Below, piece after piece: positions 25,996 to 35,345 of a DNA stretch of 64,000 bases. Under the pieces are notes generated by a model. The model saw only the letters and a program-made list of their open reading frames with translations. It was not told where the DNA came from and searched no databases. The DNA comes from Rhodococcus opacus (GTDB taxonomy: Bacteria; Actinomycetota; Actinomycetes; Mycobacteriales; Mycobacteriaceae): positions 1 to 64,000 of the forward strand of contig NZ_JAAXPA010000027.1 in assembly GCF_012396235.1 (NCBI RefSeq), written 5' to 3'. Numbering within the stretch: position 1 is the stretch's first letter; every line of letters begins with the position of its first letter. The position numbers and the translations under genes were made by a program.

Positions 25996-28989
25996 TCAGC
26001 TGACTGCTGCGGCCTTCTTCGGCGCCCGCTTGCGCGGTGTCGCCGTGGCGGCCGCGGCAGTCTTCTTCGTCGAAGCGGGCTTCCGCGACGACGACTTGGC
26101 CGCCTTCGACTTCGCCGCAGCGGGAGGCGCCGGCACCTCGAGGACGTTTTCCAGGAACCGACCCGTGTAACTCTCCGGAACCTGCGCCACCTCCTCCGGG
26201 GTGCCCTGCGCGACGACGGTGCCGCCGCCGGACCCGCCCTCGGGCCCCATGTCGACCACCCAGTCGGAGGTCTTGATCACGTCGAGGTTGTGCTCGATCA
26301 CGATCACCGTGTTGCCCTTGTCGACCAACCCGTTGACGACCCCGAGCAACTTGCGGATGTCCTCGAAGTGCAGACCGGTCGTGGGCTCGTCGAGGATGTA
26401 CACCGTGCGGCCCGTCGACCGTTTCTGCAGCTCGGCGGCGAGCTTCACGCGCTGCGCCTCACCACCGGACAGCGTGGGTGCGGGCTGACCGAGCCGCACG
26501 TACCCGAGACCGACCTCGACCAGGGTCTTGAGGTAGCGGTGGATCGAGGTGATGGGCTCGAAGAACTCCGCGGCCTCCTCGATCGGCATGTCCAGCACCT
26601 CGGCGATGGTCTTGCCCTTGTAGTGGACCTCGAGGGTCTCGCGGTTGTACCGGGCGCCGTGACAGACCTCGCACGGCACGTACACGTCGGGAAGGAAGTT
26701 CATCTCGATCTTCAACGTGCCGTCGCCGGAGCAGGCCTCGCACCGGCCGCCCTTGACGTTGAACGAGAACCGGCCCGGCTGGTAGCCGCGCACCTTCGAC
26801 TCGGTGGTGGCGGCGAACAGGGTGCGGATCTTGTCGAACACCCCGGTGTAGGTGGCCGCGTTGGACCGCGGGGTGCGGCCGATCGGCGACTGGTCGACCT
26901 GCACGAGCTTGTCCAGCTGGTCGAGCCCGTTGATGCGGGTGTGCCTGCCCGGCACCTGGCGGGCGCCGTTGAGCTTGTTCGCCATCACCGTCGCGAGGAT
27001 GTCGTTGACGAGCGTCGACTTACCGGACCCGGACACACCGGTGACCGACGTGAGCACGCCCAGCGGGAAGCTGACGTCGATGCCCCCGAGGTTGTGTTCG
27101 CGCGCACCGATGACCGTGACCTGCCGCTTGCGATCGACCGGCCGGCGGATGGCCGGAATCTCGATGTGACTGCGGCCCGACAGGTAGGCCCCGGTGAGGG
27201 ATTCCTCGCAGTCGAGCAGTTCCTCGTACGGCCCGCTGTGGACGACCTTGCCTCCGTGTTCGCCGGCGAGCGGTCCGATGTCGACCACCCAGTCGGACGT
27301 GCGGATGGTGTCTTCGTCGTGCTCGACCACGATGAGCGTGTTCCCGAGGTCGCGCAGGCGCGTCAGGGTCTCGATGAGACGCCGGTTGTCGCGCTGATGC
27401 AGACCGATCGACGGTTCGTCGAGCACGTACAGGACGCCCACCAGGCCCGAGCCGATCTGAGTGGCGAGGCGGATACGCTGCGCCTCACCACCGGACAGGG
27501 TCCCGGCGGCGCGGGCGAGCGACAGGTATTCGAGGCCGACGTCGAGCAGGAAGCCGAGACGTGCCTGAACTTCCTTGAGCACCTGACCGGCGATGGCCTC
27601 CTCGCGACTGCCCAGCGTGAGGCTGTTCAGGAAGTCGGCGCAATCGGAGATCGACAATTCACAGACCTCGGCGATCGACTTCATGCCGAACTTCTCGTTC
27701 GCGATCGTGACCGACAGGATCTCGGGGCGCAGACGCGCGCCGCCACATGCGGGACAGGGGGTGTCTCGCATGTAGCCGTCGTAGCGTTCCTTCATCTGGT
27801 CCGACTCGGTCTGCTCGAGGCGGCGGTGCAGGAAGGGCATGACGCCCTCGAACTCGGCGTAGTAGGAACGGGTACGCCCGTACCGGTTCTTGTACCGGAC
27901 GTGGACCTGCTCCTCACTGCCCTCGAGGATCGCCCGGCGTGCCTTCGCGGGCAGCTTGTTCCACGGCGTCTTCATATCGAAGCCGAGAATGTCGCCGAGC
28001 CCGGACAGCAGGCGGCCGAAGTATTCGGAACTCTGCCCCATCGACCACGGCGCGATGGCTCCGTCCTCGAGGGACAGCTCGGGGTCGGGGACCACGAGGT
28101 CGGGGTCGACCTCCTTGCGAATTCCGAGACCCGTGCACTCGGGGCAGGCGCCGTACGGGGAGTTGAACGAGAACGACCGGGGTTCGAGGTCGTCGATGGA
28201 GAGAGCGTGGCCGTTCGGGCACGCCAGCTTCTCCGAGAATCGGCGTTCCCGGTCCGCGGCGTCCTCTTCGCGGTCGACGAAGTCGAGGACGACGATGCCC
28301 TCCGCCAACCGCAGCGCGGTCTCGACGGAGTCGGTGAGCCGCTGCTTGGAGCCGGCCTTGACAGTGAGGCGGTCGACGACGACCTCGATGTCGTGCTTCT
28401 CCTGCTTCTTGAGCTTCGGCGGATCGGAGAGCGGATGCACCACGCCGTCGACCCGCACACGCGAGTAGCCCTGCATGTTGAGCTGGTCGAACAGGTCGAC
28501 GAATTCACCCTTGCGGGTACGCACGACGGGAGCGAGCACCTGGAACCGGGTGCCTTCCTCCATGTCGAGGACCTGGTCGACGATCTGCTGCGGCGTCTGC
28601 CGCGCGATCTGCTCGCCACACACCGGGCAATGGGCGGTGCCCGCCCGGGCGTACAGCAGACGGAGATAGTCGTAGACCTCCGTGATGGTGCCGACCGTCG
28701 ACCGCGGGTTGCGGTTGGTCGACTTCTGGTCGATGGACACCGCAGGCGACAGACCTTCGATGAAGTCGACGTCGGGCTTGTCCATCTGACCGAGGAACTG
28801 GCGCGCGTACGCCGACAGCGACTCGACATAGCGTCGCTGGCCCTCGGCGAAGATCGTGTCGAACGCCAGACTCGACTTGCCCGAGCCCGACAGCCCGGTG
28901 AACACGATCAGGCTGTCGCGGGGCAGATCGAGATCGACCCCTCGCAGATTGTGCTCACGGGCACCCCGCACGATAAGGCGATCCGCCAC
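25996..28989 (-). CDS. uvrA: Excinuclease ABC subunit A
   Basis: Damage-recognition ATPase of nucleotide excision repair; loads UvrB on damaged DNA. The 997-residue protein has two ABC modules (Walker [10 protein letters not shown] at 32-40 and GVSGSGKST in the second half), two LSGGEAQR signatures and zinc-type CxxC pairs including the [14 protein letters not shown] module. The GTG start aligns with Uvr[17 protein letters not shown]. The last 45 residues are an Ala/Lys/Ser-rich basic tail absent from E. coli UvrA. A RecA-independent damage promoter lies upstream (29054-29076). Confidence 0.97.
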   Translation of the reverse strand: MADRLIVRGAREHNLRGVDLDLPRDSLIVFTGLSGSGKSSLAFDTIFAEGQRRYVESLSAYARQFLGQMDKPDVDFIEGLSPAVSIDQKSTNRNPRSTVGTITEVYDYLRLLYARAGTAHCPVCGEQIARQTPQQIVDQVLDMEEGTRFQVLAPVVRTRKGEFVDLFDQLNMQGYSRVRVDGVVHPLSDPPKLKKQEKHDIEVVVDRLTVKAGSKQRLTDSVETALRLAEGIVVLDFVDREEDAADRERRFSEKLACPNGHALSIDDLEPRSFSFNSPYGACPECTGLGIRKEVDPDLVVPDPELSLEDGAIAPWSMGQSSEYFGRLLSGLGDILGFDMKTPWNKLPAKARRAILEGSEEQVHVRYKNRYGRTRSYYAEFEGVMPFLHRRLEQTESDQMKERYDGYMRDTPCPACGGARLRPEILSVTIANEKFGMKSIAEVCELSISDCADFLNSLTLGSREEAIAGQVLKEVQARLGFLLDVGLEYLSLARAAGTLSGGEAQRIRLATQIGSGLVGVLYVLDEPSIGLHQRDNRRLIETLTRLRDLGNTLIVVEHDEDTIRTSDWVVDIGPLAGEHGGKVVHSGPYEELLDCEESLTGAYLSGRSHIEIPAIRRPVDRKRQVTVIGAREHNLGGIDVSFPLGVLTSVTGVSGSGKSTLVNDILATVMANKLNGARQVPGRHTRINGLDQLDKLVQVDQSPIGRTPRSNAATYTGVFDKIRTLFAATTESKVRGYQPGRFSFNVKGGRCEACSGDGTLKIEMNFLPDVYVPCEVCHGARYNRETLEVHYKGKTIAEVLDMPIEEAAEFFEPITSIHRYLKTLVEVGLGYVRLGQPAPTLSGGEAQRVKLAAELQKRSTGRTVYILDEPTTGLHFEDIRKLLGVVNGLVDKGNTVIVIEHNLDVIKTSDWVVDMGPEGGSGGGTVVAQGTPEEVAQVPESYTGRFLENVLEVPAPPAAAKSKAAKSSSRKPASTKKTAAAATATPRKRAPKKAAAVS

Positions 28990-29053
28990 TCCAAGTCCCT
29001 TCATTGTTCGACAGCCGAGGACGCGCATGAACGCTGGGCCCTCTGGCCGTGCC

Positions 29054-29076
29054 ATGGTAAGCCGGGGCACCGACAC
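29054..29076 (-). promoter_or_regulatory. uvrA: RecA-independent DNA-damage (PafBC-type) promoter of uvrA
   Basis: Minus strand: GTGTCGGTG (29076-29068), 8-bp spacer, TACCAT (29059-29054). This matches the RecA-NDp consensus TTGTCRGTG-N8-TANNNT at 8 of 9 in the first box and in full at the -10. In mycobacteria such promoters are activated by PafBC after DNA damage. The transcript would have a 5' UTR of about 57 nt. Confidence 0.75.
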
Positions 29077-29140
29077 GTTCTGTGGGACGGATGGCCGCCC
29101 TGCCACTCACCTGCCTGTATTCGACGGTAGCCTCCCCATC

Positions 29141-29830
29141 ATGACCGAGCAGCCCATGGTGATAGAAGACTCGTACACCGGCCACGTCTCCCCCGGTTCG
29201 GCGCCACAGCGCCGCACGGTTCCGGGAGCCACGATCACGAAGATGTCCGTCGGCCCCATGAACAACAACGTGTACCTGGTCGTCTGTTCCACAACCGGAA
29301 AATCCGTCCTCATCGACGCCGCCAACGAGGCGGACCGTGTCAACCAGTTAATCGGCGAACACGCTCCGTCCCTCGAGCTGATCGTCACCACGCACCAGCA
29401 CGGCGACCACTGGCTGGCGCTCGAGGACGTCGCGGCCGCCACCCGCGTGGACACCGCCGCGCATCCACTCGACGCCGACGCACTGCCCGTCCGGCCCGAC
29501 CGTCTCCTGGAAGACGGTGACACGGTCACCGTCGGCGACGTCACCCTCGACGTGATCCATCTCGCCGGCCACACCCCCGGTTCCGTCGCGCTCGCGCTCA
29601 CCGAGGCCGGCGGCGGACGCACCCACCTCTTCACCGGTGACTCCCTCTTCCCCGGCGGCGTGGGCAAGACCGCCGACGCCGGCAAGTTCGCATCACTGCT
29701 CTCCGACGTCGAAACCAAGCTCTTCGACCGCTACGGCGACGACACGGTCGTCTACCCCGGCCACGGGGACGACACCACCCTCGGCACCGAACGCCCCCAC
29801 CTCGGGGAGTGGCGCGCGCGCGGCTGGTGA
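29141..29830 (+). CDS. MBL fold metallo-hydrolase
   Basis: A 229-residue metallo-beta-lactamase fold hydrolase with the zinc motif HQHGDH (85-90), the second His in HLAGHTPGS, the Asp in FTGDSLFPGG and the last His in YPGHGDDT. This is the glyoxalase-II-like type, acting on thioesters or related bonds; the substrate is unknown. It is orthologous to Rv1637c and divergent from uvrA, as in M. tuberculosis. Its promoter shares the 150-bp gap with that of uvrA. Confidence 0.9.
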   Translation: MTEQPMVIEDSYTGHVSPGSAPQRRTVPGATITKMSVGPMNNNVYLVVCSTTGKSVLIDAANEADRVNQLIGEHAPSLELIVTTHQHGDHWLALEDVAAATRVDTAAHPLDADALPVRPDRLLEDGDTVTVGDVTLDVIHLAGHTPGSVALALTEAGGGRTHLFTGDSLFPGGVGKTADAGKFASLLSDVETKLFDRYGDDTVVYPGHGDDTTLGTERPHLGEWRARGW

Positions 29831-29998
29831 CCGCATCCGATCGCCGATTGCGCACCGGACGGTCCACGATTGGCGATCGGCCTCCCTGGGTACTGGTGAA
29901 TGGGCAGCCCGTCGGTTCGGCAACATCGTCGTACGCCGACGACTGCCCTGAACTCTCGTTAGTGTGAGACGGGAGAACTCGAGATTGGGAGGCCAGGA

Positions 29999-30961
29999 AT
30001 GCTTGTCCGTCGTATCGCTCGCCCACTGCTGTCCGCAGTCTTCATCAGCGGAGGGATCGATGCACTTCGAAATCCGGCGCAGAGAGCACAGGCCGCCGCA
30101 CCACTGATCGACAAGTCCACCGAAACGCTTCCCGAGTCCGTCACGCAGAAGATCCCGTCCGACCCGGAGACGTTGGTCAAGATCAACGCCGCCGTGCAGA
30201 TCGGCGGCGGAGTGCTTCTCGCCACCGGGAAGGCGCCGCGACTCGCATCGCTCGCACTGGCCGGCAGCCTGGTCCCCACTACCGTTGTGGGGCACGACTT
30301 CTGGAACGAGACCGACCCGGCGAAGAAGGCGGCGCAGCGCACTCAGTTCCTCAAGAACGTCAGCCTGCTCGGCGGACTGCTGATCGCCGCCGTCGACACC
30401 GAGGGCAAGCCGTCCCTCGGCTGGCGTGGCCGTCGCGCCGCCCGGCACGCACAGGAGGCCGTGGCCGCGGCTCTGCCGCTCGGATCGGGTCACGACCATC
30501 ACGGTCCCGAGATCGGGGAAGCGTTGGCTGCGGCGTCGGAGCGCGCACGCATCCTGTCCGGTGAGGCCGCCGAGCGCGGGTCCGAAATCCTCGAGGTCGC
30601 GAAAGACCGTGGCGCCGAATTCGCGAAGGTAGCGGCGGATCGCGGCCCCGAGTGGGCGGACGTCGCGAAGGAACACGGCTCCGAATGGGCCGAGGTCGCG
30701 AAGGAACACGGCTCCGAATGGGCCGAGGTCGCCAAGGAGCGCGGCGCGGAACTCGTCGAACTGGCGAAGGAACGCGGAGCGGAACTCGTCGACGTCGCGA
30801 AGGAACGCGGCCCGGAGTGGGCCGAGGTCGCCCGCGAAAAGGGCGGCGAATGGGCCGGCACCGCCGCAGAACGCGGCGAGGTGCTGAGCAAGCGGGCCCG
30901 CAAGCAAGCCGAAGCCGCGCTCGAGAAGGCCCGAGCGAAGCGGGACGAACTGTCCCACTGA
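29999..30961 (+). CDS. DoxX family membrane protein with 11-residue repeat tail
   Basis: A 320-residue protein. Residues 1-140 are a DoxX-type membrane domain (SAVFISGGIDALRNP, INAAVQIGGGVLLATGK, LASLALAGSLVPTTVVGHDFW, FLKNVSLLGGLLIAAVD; four segments). Residues about 174-305 are a run of 11-residue units of the form E-W/L-A-E-V-A-K-E-R/H-G-A/S, a periodicity typical of long amphipathic helices. DoxX proteins act in thiol and redox stress in mycobacteria. The tail is not part of the standard family and would lie along a membrane or form a long coil. The gene stands alone on the plus strand. Confidence 0.85.
   Translation: MLVRRIARPLLSAVFISGGIDALRNPAQRAQAAAPLIDKSTETLPESVTQKIPSDPETLVKINAAVQIGGGVLLATGKAPRLASLALAGSLVPTTVVGHDFWNETDPAKKAAQRTQFLKNVSLLGGLLIAAVDTEGKPSLGWRGRRAARHAQEAVAAALPLGSGHDHHGPEIGEALAAASERARILSGEAAERGSEILEVAKDRGAEFAKVAADRGPEWADVAKEHGSEWAEVAKEHGSEWAEVAKERGAELVELAKERGAELVDVAKERGPEWAEVAREKGGEWAGTAAERGEVLSKRARKQAEAALEKARAKRDELSH
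30584..30880 (+). repeat. 33-bp coding repeats (nine units)
   Basis: Nine tandem 33-bp units, each encoding 11 residues, begin at 30584, 30617, 30650, 30683, 30716, 30749, 30782, 30815 and 30848. Units three to five are nearly identical at DNA level. Two weaker units precede (30518, 30551) and one follows (30881). Confidence 0.92.
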
Positions 30962-31004
30962 CCCCCGAGTCGCGGCGCCGACCTGCGCCGGATAATCGAT
31001 CTGA

Positions 31005-31060
31005 TCGGCCCCGGAGACCGCCCCTGACCTGCAATGTCAGCGGGCGGCCTCCGGGGCCGA
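31005..31060. terminator. large imperfect hairpin between DoxX gene and helD
   Basis: Outer arms TCGGCCCCGGAG and CTCCGGGGCCGA, then CCGCC/GGCGG and CTGAC/GTCAG inner stems around a seven-base loop; 56 bp overall. It follows the DoxX stop by 44 bp and is a probable terminator of the T-tract-poor kind. It also abuts a TAGACT -10 hexamer (31062-31067) for helD, so it overlaps that promoter's -35 region. Confidence 0.6.
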
Positions 31061-31122
31061 CTAGACTGTCCAGGCACTTTTGCAGCCGATCCGGTTGCAG
31101 CCGAACCAGTCAAGGAGACCTC

Positions 31123-33405
31123 TTGCCCGACGAGGACACGTCACGCGACGAGCGCGAGCTCGAGCAGCAGTACGTGACGATGCTCTACACCCGACTGGAC
31201 GGCCTTCGCCAATACGCGGCGAACCGGCTGAGCCGTGTACTGCTCGAAACCGGCGGGACCCCGCAGGCCCGCAGCGAGCGGGAGTCGTTCAACCAGCTCT
31301 ACACCGAAGACCTCGCCAAGTACGACGCCGCCGAGAACGGGCTGTGCTTCGGGCGCATCGATCTCGACGGCGAGCACCGCTACATCGGCCGACTCGGAAT
31401 CCTCGACGAGGAGAACGACTACGAGACGATGCTCCTCGATTGGCGTGCGCCCCTGGCCCGCCCGTTCTACCTCGCCACCCCCGCAGCCCCCGACGGCGTC
31501 TCCCGTCGACGGCACATCCGGACGCGAAGCCGCCGAGTGACGGCCGTCAACGACGAGTATCTGGATCTGGCGGCGGCGGAGGCCGCGGGCACGATCACCG
31601 GCTCGGACGGCGTCGCGGGTGAAAGTGCACTGCTCGCCGCGCTCAACGCGGCCCGCACCGGTCAGATGAACGACATCGTCGAGACCATCCAGGGTGAGCA
31701 GGACGCCATCATCCGGTCGGAGCACAAGAGTGTGCTGGTGGTCCAGGGAGGACCGGGAACCGGCAAGACCGCGGTCGCGCTGCACCGCGCCGCCTACCTG
31801 CTCTACACCTACCGGCAGCAGCTCGCGAAAGCCGGTGTCCTCATCATCGGCCCCAACGCCACGTTCCTCGACTACATCGGCCAGGTGCTGCCGTCGCTCG
31901 GCGAGACCGGTGTGCTGCTCTCGACCATCGGCGACCTCTACCCCGGTGTCCGCGCCACCGTCGAGGACAGCCTCGACGCCGGCGAGATCAAGGGCTCGCT
32001 CGACATGCTGGACGTGCTCAAGAAGGCGGTCCGGGATCGGCAGGAAGTGCCGTCGCGTCCCGTCGAGCTGACCTTCGACACCTACCGGATCACCCTCGAC
32101 CGCAAAGTCGTCACCCGCGCTCGTGGCCGGGCGAGGTCGTCGCGGCGCCCGCACAACCTGGCCCGGCCCATCTTCGTCTCGTCGGTCATCGAGGCGCTCG
32201 CCCAGCAACTCGCGGACACACTGGGCGCCAACGTCGTCGACGGCGGGAACCTGCTGAGCCGGGACGACATCGCCGACATGCGGGACGAGATGCGTGAAGA
32301 CCCGGAGATCATGACGGCGATCAGCGCGCTGTGGCCGGAACTGTCGCCGCAGCAGGTCCTCGCCGAGCTGTATGCGTCGCCGAAGCGACTGGCCGACGCC
32401 GCCCCGAATCTGACCGAAACGCAACGTGAGTCGTTGCGACGCCCCGTCATGCGCGGCTTCAGCGCCGCCGACGCGCCACTCCTCGACGAATTGGCTGAAC
32501 TGCTCGGCGTCGACGACGCCGCCGAACGGGAACGCGCCCGCCGCCAGTGGCGAGCGCAGATCGCGGATGCCCAGGGCGCCCTGGACATCCTGACAGGTTC
32601 GGCGCCGCAGGATCTCGAGGACGAGCTGGACCCGGAAATTCTGATGGCGTACGACCTGATCGACGCCAGCCAGCTGGCCGAACGCCACGACGTGGGACAG
32701 CACCAGACCACCGCGGAGCGCGCAGCGGGCGACCGAACCTGGACCTACGGCCACGTCATCGTCGACGAGGCGCAGGAACTCTCGGAGATGGCCTGGCGAA
32801 TGCTGATGCGGCGCATACCGAATCGTTGGATGACGCTCGTCGGCGACACGGCGCAGACCGGCGACCCGGCGGGAACGTCGTCGTGGCAACGGATCCTCGA
32901 GCCGTACGTGGCCGCGCGGTGGAAGCTCACGGAACTGACCGTCAACTACCGCACTCCGGCGGAGATCATGACGTCGGCACGGCGAGTTCTCGTCGAGATC
33001 GACGCCGAGCAGACCGTGCCGCGGTCGGTGCGCGAATCCGGTTTCGCACCATGGGCACTGCAGGTGTCCGAATCCGAACTCGCGGACACGGTGCGCACCT
33101 GCGTGTCCCGGGAATCGGGACCGGGCACGACTGTCGTGATCGGGGGCCACGACCTGGTCGCCGCACTGGCCGATCTGAAGTCGGACACCGTCAGCGTCCT
33201 GACGGTGCGGGACGTCAAGGGGTTGGAGTTCGACTCGGTGCTCATCGCCGAGCCACAGGACATTCTCGACGAGTCGCCGCGGGGAATGAACGACCTCTAC
33301 GTCGCCCTGACCCGCGCGACGCAACGACTCGGTGTGGTGCACACGAAGGCGTTGCCCGCGGTGCTGTCCGAACTCGGTCCGGCCGAGGTCGGGATCCTGT
33401 CGTGA
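31123..33405 (+). CDS. helD: HelD/HelR-type RNA polymerase-associated helicase
   Basis: UvrD-like superfamily 1 ATPase of 760 residues, of the class that binds RNA polymerase and clears stalled or drug-bound complexes. N-terminal coiled coil (about 1-75), Walker A GGPGTGKTA (about 208-216), Walker B VIVDEAQEL (about 545-553), VKGLEFDSV and YVALTRAT near the C-terminus. The region between Walker A and B lacks a canonical DNA helicase domain. The TTG start follows AAGGAG by about seven bases; no ATG fits. Actinobacterial HelR gives rifamycin tolerance by displacing the drug. This paralogue could be HelD or HelR; sequence alone does not decide. Confidence 0.85.
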   Translation: MPDEDTSRDERELEQQYVTMLYTRLDGLRQYAANRLSRVLLETGGTPQARSERESFNQLYTEDLAKYDAAENGLCFGRIDLDGEHRYIGRLGILDEENDYETMLLDWRAPLARPFYLATPAAPDGVSRRRHIRTRSRRVTAVNDEYLDLAAAEAAGTITGSDGVAGESALLAALNAARTGQMNDIVETIQGEQDAIIRSEHKSVLVVQGGPGTGKTAVALHRAAYLLYTYRQQLAKAGVLIIGPNATFLDYIGQVLPSLGETGVLLSTIGDLYPGVRATVEDSLDAGEIKGSLDMLDVLKKAVRDRQEVPSRPVELTFDTYRITLDRKVVTRARGRARSSRRPHNLARPIFVSSVIEALAQQLADTLGANVVDGGNLLSRDDIADMRDEMREDPEIMTAISALWPELSPQQVLAELYASPKRLADAAPNLTETQRESLRRPVMRGFSAADAPLLDELAELLGVDDAAERERARRQWRAQIADAQGALDILTGSAPQDLEDELDPEILMAYDLIDASQLAERHDVGQHQTTAERAAGDRTWTYGHVIVDEAQELSEMAWRMLMRRIPNRWMTLVGDTAQTGDPAGTSSWQRILEPYVAARWKLTELTVNYRTPAEIMTSARRVLVEIDAEQTVPRSVRESGFAPWALQVSESELADTVRTCVSRESGPGTTVVIGGHDLVAALADLKSDTVSVLTVRDVKGLEFDSVLIAEPQDILDESPRGMNDLYVALTRATQRLGVVHTKALPAVLSELGPAEVGILS

Positions 33406-33788
33406 CACCGGGCGGTCGCGGTCGGCTGATCGGGTGTGGGCTCGCCCTCACCACGATCGTGCTGACCGCGTGCTCGGAGGCCACCGCCTCCGGCCCGCCG
33501 CCGACGGCCCCGCCTGCGTCCACTACGTCCGCATCACACCTGGACTCGCGTGGCCTGCGCTACAAGGAGGCGCTGATCGAGTCCGGCATACCGGCGCTGC
33601 CCGACGACACGGTGATGGCGCTGGCCAACGGCATCTGCGGTCAACGGTCCGAGGGCACCGACGAGGCCACGATCCTCGCGCATCTGACCCCCATGGCGCA
33701 GTTCGCCTCGGCGACATCGGATATCGGCCTCACCACCGAACAGGTGGCGCAGGTCTATCTCGATGCCGCCGAGGCGAACTACTGTTGA
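33402..33788 (+). CDS. DUF732 lipoprotein
   Basis: A 128-residue secreted lipoprotein. A signal peptide ends in the lipobox LTAC near residue 26, followed by a Pro/Ser/Thr linker. The mature domain is about 80 residues (YKEALIESGIPALPDDTVMALANGICGQRSEGTD), with Cys residues that can pair with the C-terminal Cys, the DUF732 pattern common in mycobacteria. Function unknown. The GTG overlaps the helD stop by four bases (GTGA), so the genes are coupled, although no functional link is evident. Confidence 0.82.
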   Translation: MTPGGRGRLIGCGLALTTIVLTACSEATASGPPPTAPPASTTSASHLDSRGLRYKEALIESGIPALPDDTVMALANGICGQRSEGTDEATILAHLTPMAQFASATSDIGLTTEQVAQVYLDAAEANYC

Positions 33789-33801
33789 GCCGTCTCCGGT
33801 C

Positions 33802-34254
33802 TCAGCGCACCGTGTGGACGATCAGGACGTCGGACGTCGACTTGCGTGCGGCATCCGAAGGAACGGACCCGAGGAGACGCCCGGTGAGGGTGTTGAGTCC
33901 GCGGTTGCCGATCACCAGAAGACCGGCCTCGACCTCGTCGACCAGGTTCAGCAGCGACTCGACCGGGGCACCGACGACAGCCCGCTCCACGACCTCCTTG
34001 GCGCCGGCCGCGTGGGCGCGCTCCTTCGCGGTGCGGAGGATGTCGTACGTCGGGGCGGAACCGGTGATCTGGTAGGCCTCGTCACCGAGCGCGTCGGCGG
34101 CCTGCCCGACGTCCTTCGGATCGGCCGGGTAGTACGCGCAGGCGATGATCAGTTTGGCACCGGCGTCCCCCGCGATGGCAGCAGCCTTCTCGACGGCCAG
34201 AAACGACGACTCGGAGCCATCGGTTCCGACGACAACGGTCCGGTAGGCGCTCAT
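33802..34254 (-). CDS. Universal stress protein (UspA family)
   Basis: A 150-residue single-domain Usp. The ATP-type loop GTDGSESS (about 10-17) and G-2x-G-9x-G(S/T) element (GNRGLNTLTGRLLGSVPSD) are present. It is a close match to M. tuberculosis Rv1636, which is reported to bind cAMP as well as ATP and to act as a cAMP sink. A GGAGG site precedes the ATG. It sits between helD and uvrB, roughly as in mycobacteria. Confidence 0.92.
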   Translation of the reverse strand: MSAYRTVVVGTDGSESSFLAVEKAAAIAGDAGAKLIIACAYYPADPKDVGQAADALGDEAYQITGSAPTYDILRTAKERAHAAGAKEVVERAVVGAPVESLLNLVDEVEAGLLVIGNRGLNTLTGRLLGSVPSDAARKSTSDVLIVHTVR

Positions 34255-34442
34255 TCATTCCTCCATGTCTGCGGTGGTCAACTGGCCGGGGTCCGGACAT
34301 ACGTCATGCCTGGACCCAGCAGCCACTGCGCTGACCCTAGCCGTATCGGTGCCCGCATAGGTGCATTTGCAACACATGCCACAAGGGAGATCCCCAGTGC
34401 ATGACGGATCCCATTCCGGATGCGCGCAGGCTGTGATCAGCG

Positions 34443-35315
34443 TCAGTGCGACGTGCCGACCTTGGGACCGAACACGCCGGCGGGGAACACCCCCGCCGCG
34501 ACGATCGCGTCACGCCACGGGGTCGCGAGTTCGACGAGCCGGGCCGCCCCGTCCTCCCCCAGCGCGGCCCACGGGGCCAGCGCGAGATCGTCGGTGAGAT
34601 CCTCGACCAGTTCCCGCAGTTCCTTACCGTTGGCGGTGAGTTCGCCCCGGGCGTCCAGGATCTCCCGGTCACGGAGACTGTCGCATGCCGAGTCCCACTG
34701 GTCCTGGGTCCAGGCGCGGCGCGTGATCGCGAACTTCTTCTGGAAGCCGAACCCGGTCGCGGTGTGCGTGATCAGCGATTCGAGTCCGCTCAGTCCCGCG
34801 GTCTGCAGGGCGGCGACGTGACCGTCGCCGCGGTACTCCCGCAGCAGTGTGAGGGCATGCCAGAAAGCGAGGTGCGGTGCGTCCGGCCACGCCACCTCCG
34901 CGTACCCCGCATACAGCGGCCTGCCCTCGACACCCGGGATCCCCCGCGCCGCGATCGACGCGAGTTCGGCGGCCTCGGCCATCTCCGGTGAACTCGTCAC
35001 CGATTCGCCGAGAAGTCGCACGTACGCCTCCCCGACCGCCCGGTACCGCGCCTCGACGACTGCCCCGGGCGTGGTCAGACCCCAGGCACGCGGAATGACC
35101 GACTCGATCACGACGGGACTGAAGTTGAAGAAGGTCGCAGTGACAACGCCCGCACCGACCGCGCCCATCGGCGCGGAGCGGCCCGCGAAGTAGCCCATCC
35201 GACCCGGCTCGAGACCTGCCTCGACCAGACGATCCTCGACCTCGGGAACGAAGTAGCTGAGGGAATGAAGCAGCTCCAATGACCGGGCGGTACGACCTGC
35301 GCTGTGTGCATCCAT
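34443..35315 (-). CDS. SCO6745 family protein
   Basis: A 290-residue protein of the SCO6745/SalK-like family, recognised from LHSLSYFVPEVEDRLVEAGL, RMGYFAGRSAPMGAVGAGVVTATFFNF and FPAGVFGP. Family members are helical actinobacterial proteins of unknown biochemistry. Some are linked to natural-product clusters, but no cluster is present here. It is 31 bp upstream of the uvrB stop on the same strand, so it may be read from its own promoter. No signal peptide. Confidence 0.8.
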   Translation of the reverse strand: MDAHSAGRTARSLELLHSLSYFVPEVEDRLVEAGLEPGRMGYFAGRSAPMGAVGAGVVTATFFNFSPVVIESVIPRAWGLTTPGAVVEARYRAVGEAYVRLLGESVTSSPEMAEAAELASIAARGIPGVEGRPLYAGYAEVAWPDAPHLAFWHALTLLREYRGDGHVAALQTAGLSGLESLITHTATGFGFQKKFAITRRAWTQDQWDSACDSLRDREILDARGELTANGKELRELVEDLTDDLALAPWAALGEDGAARLVELATPWRDAIVAAGVFPAGVFGPKVGTSH

Positions 35316-35345
35316 GCTTCAGACCGTACTGCCTCGGCGCCGTCG

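Noticed and set aside
26290-29130. 946-codon open frame opposite uvrA
   Set aside because: Antisense shadow of uvrA. Its product is Asp/Arg/His-rich low-complexity sequence with no family features.
28990-29140. LexA (SOS) box near uvrA
   Set aside because: TTCGA-type half-sites occur, but no TCGAAC-N4-GTTCGA palindrome. The RecA-independent promoter explains the gap better.
30962-31122. Rifamycin-associated element before the HelR-like gene
   Set aside because: I could not recognise the conserved element; only the large hairpin is present.
31141-33408. 755-codon open frame opposite helD
   Set aside because: Antisense shadow; translation looks like random Arg/Val/Asp-rich sequence, while the plus strand has clear helicase motifs.
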